From an uncultured Prevotella sp. (lineage in GTDB: Bacteria; Bacteroidota; Bacteroidia; Bacteroidales; Bacteroidaceae), in assembly GCA_947303825.1 (NCBI GenBank), contig CAMYZK010000190.1, positions 1 through 5,426 of the forward strand: DNA of 5,426 bases, given 5' to 3'. Below the pieces are notes generated by a model. That model was not told where the DNA came from and did no database searches. It saw only the letters and a program-made list of their open reading frames with translations. Positions 5,304 to 5,426 of the stretch are shown one piece after another (the stretch's first letter is position 1; each line of letters starts with the position of its first letter). Both the position numbers and the translations under genes were made by a program.

Positions 5304-5426
5304 GTGTATATGCTCAACCAGGCAGCCGGCGACAGGGATATTCTCGCAGAAAAGCTCCATATCTCAAAGGAGCAGATGAAGTATGTAACAAACACAGGTC
5401 CGGGTGAAGGCCTTATCCGTTATGAT
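5292..5426 (+). CDS. VirB4/TraE-type conjugative transfer ATPase, internal fragment near its C-terminus, open at both ends
   Basis: The plus frame from 5292 to the edge has 45 codons without a stop and reads NSDFVYMLNQAAGDRDILAE, then KLHISKEQMKYVTNTGPGEG and LIRYD. This pattern (NSDF.YMLNQA..DR..LA..L.IS..Q..YVTN.G.G.GLI) is, from my knowledge of the family, the segment near the C-terminus of VirB4-like ATPases of integrative conjugative elements, especially Tn1549/CD1110-like elements of Firmicutes. These proteins power assembly of the mating-pair type IV secretion channel at the inner membrane. The Walker motifs lie upstream in the family and are not present here. There is no start codon or leader, since the coding sequence begins abruptly at the susC junction. 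Its strand, G+C and function are all unlike its neighbour. The family call rests on one short motif. Confidence 0.8.

Noticed and set aside
5129..5395. One continuous 88-residue minus-strand protein starting at GTG 5395
   Set aside because: Only the last 57 residues resemble SusC. The first 31 are the antisense of the plus-strand conjugation ATPase fragment and do not look like a porin.
5283..5426. Insertion-sequence or integrase att end at the junction
   Set aside because: No inverted repeat, target duplication or transposase is visible, and the plus-strand DNA begins in the middle of a coding frame rather than at an element end.

Overview
The window looks like a Bacteroidales genome, most like Prevotella/Segatella, probably from a gut or rumen metagenome. 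The reasons are a SusC-SusD pair, a lipoprotein whose mature end is the Bacteroidales surface-export signal CSDDDD, a perfect Bacteroidetes -7 promoter element (TAnnTTTG), weak Shine-Dalgarno sites, and a debranching enzyme of the type Bacteroidetes carry.

All well-supported native genes are on the minus strand, so transcription runs from high to low coordinates. The first unit is the end of a polysaccharide utilisation locus: the C-terminus of a SusC porin (5129-5302), a complete SusD glycan-binding lipoprotein (3215-5113), a small surface lipoprotein of unknown function (2581-3054) and a CE8 pectin methylesterase (1610-2584). The last two overlap by ATGA. The esterase points to methyl-esterified pectin or homogalacturonan as the substrate. 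SusC/SusD would bind and import oligosaccharides, and the esterase would remove methyl groups so that lyases or GH28 hydrolases encoded elsewhere can act. A two-tier UUCG hairpin with a T tract (1538-1578) ends this unit.

A separate unit then starts from a Bacteroidetes-type promoter (1404-1435) and encodes the first 445 residues of a glycogen debranching enzyme (GH133/GDE), which runs off the left edge.

The 160-base gap between susD and the small lipoprotein gene is unusual. It holds an eight-copy AGGAGTT-type heptamer array that begins in the susD stop codon, then two 44-bp copies of a double-hairpin element. A second, unrelated heptamer array (ATTTATC-type) lies inside the lipoprotein's signal-peptide codons. 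Both alternative frames meet stop codons at the end of that array, so a change in copy number would switch the gene off.

The right end is a junction. SusC reads normally for 57 C-terminal residues, then similarity ends, and the SusC frame meets a stop at 5420-5422. From about 5290 the plus strand instead encodes an internal piece of a VirB4/TraE-type conjugation ATPase with visibly lower G+C. This is either an assembly or amplification chimera or the edge of an integrated conjugative element that disrupts susC. No RNA genes, CRISPR arrays or complete insertion sequences were seen.
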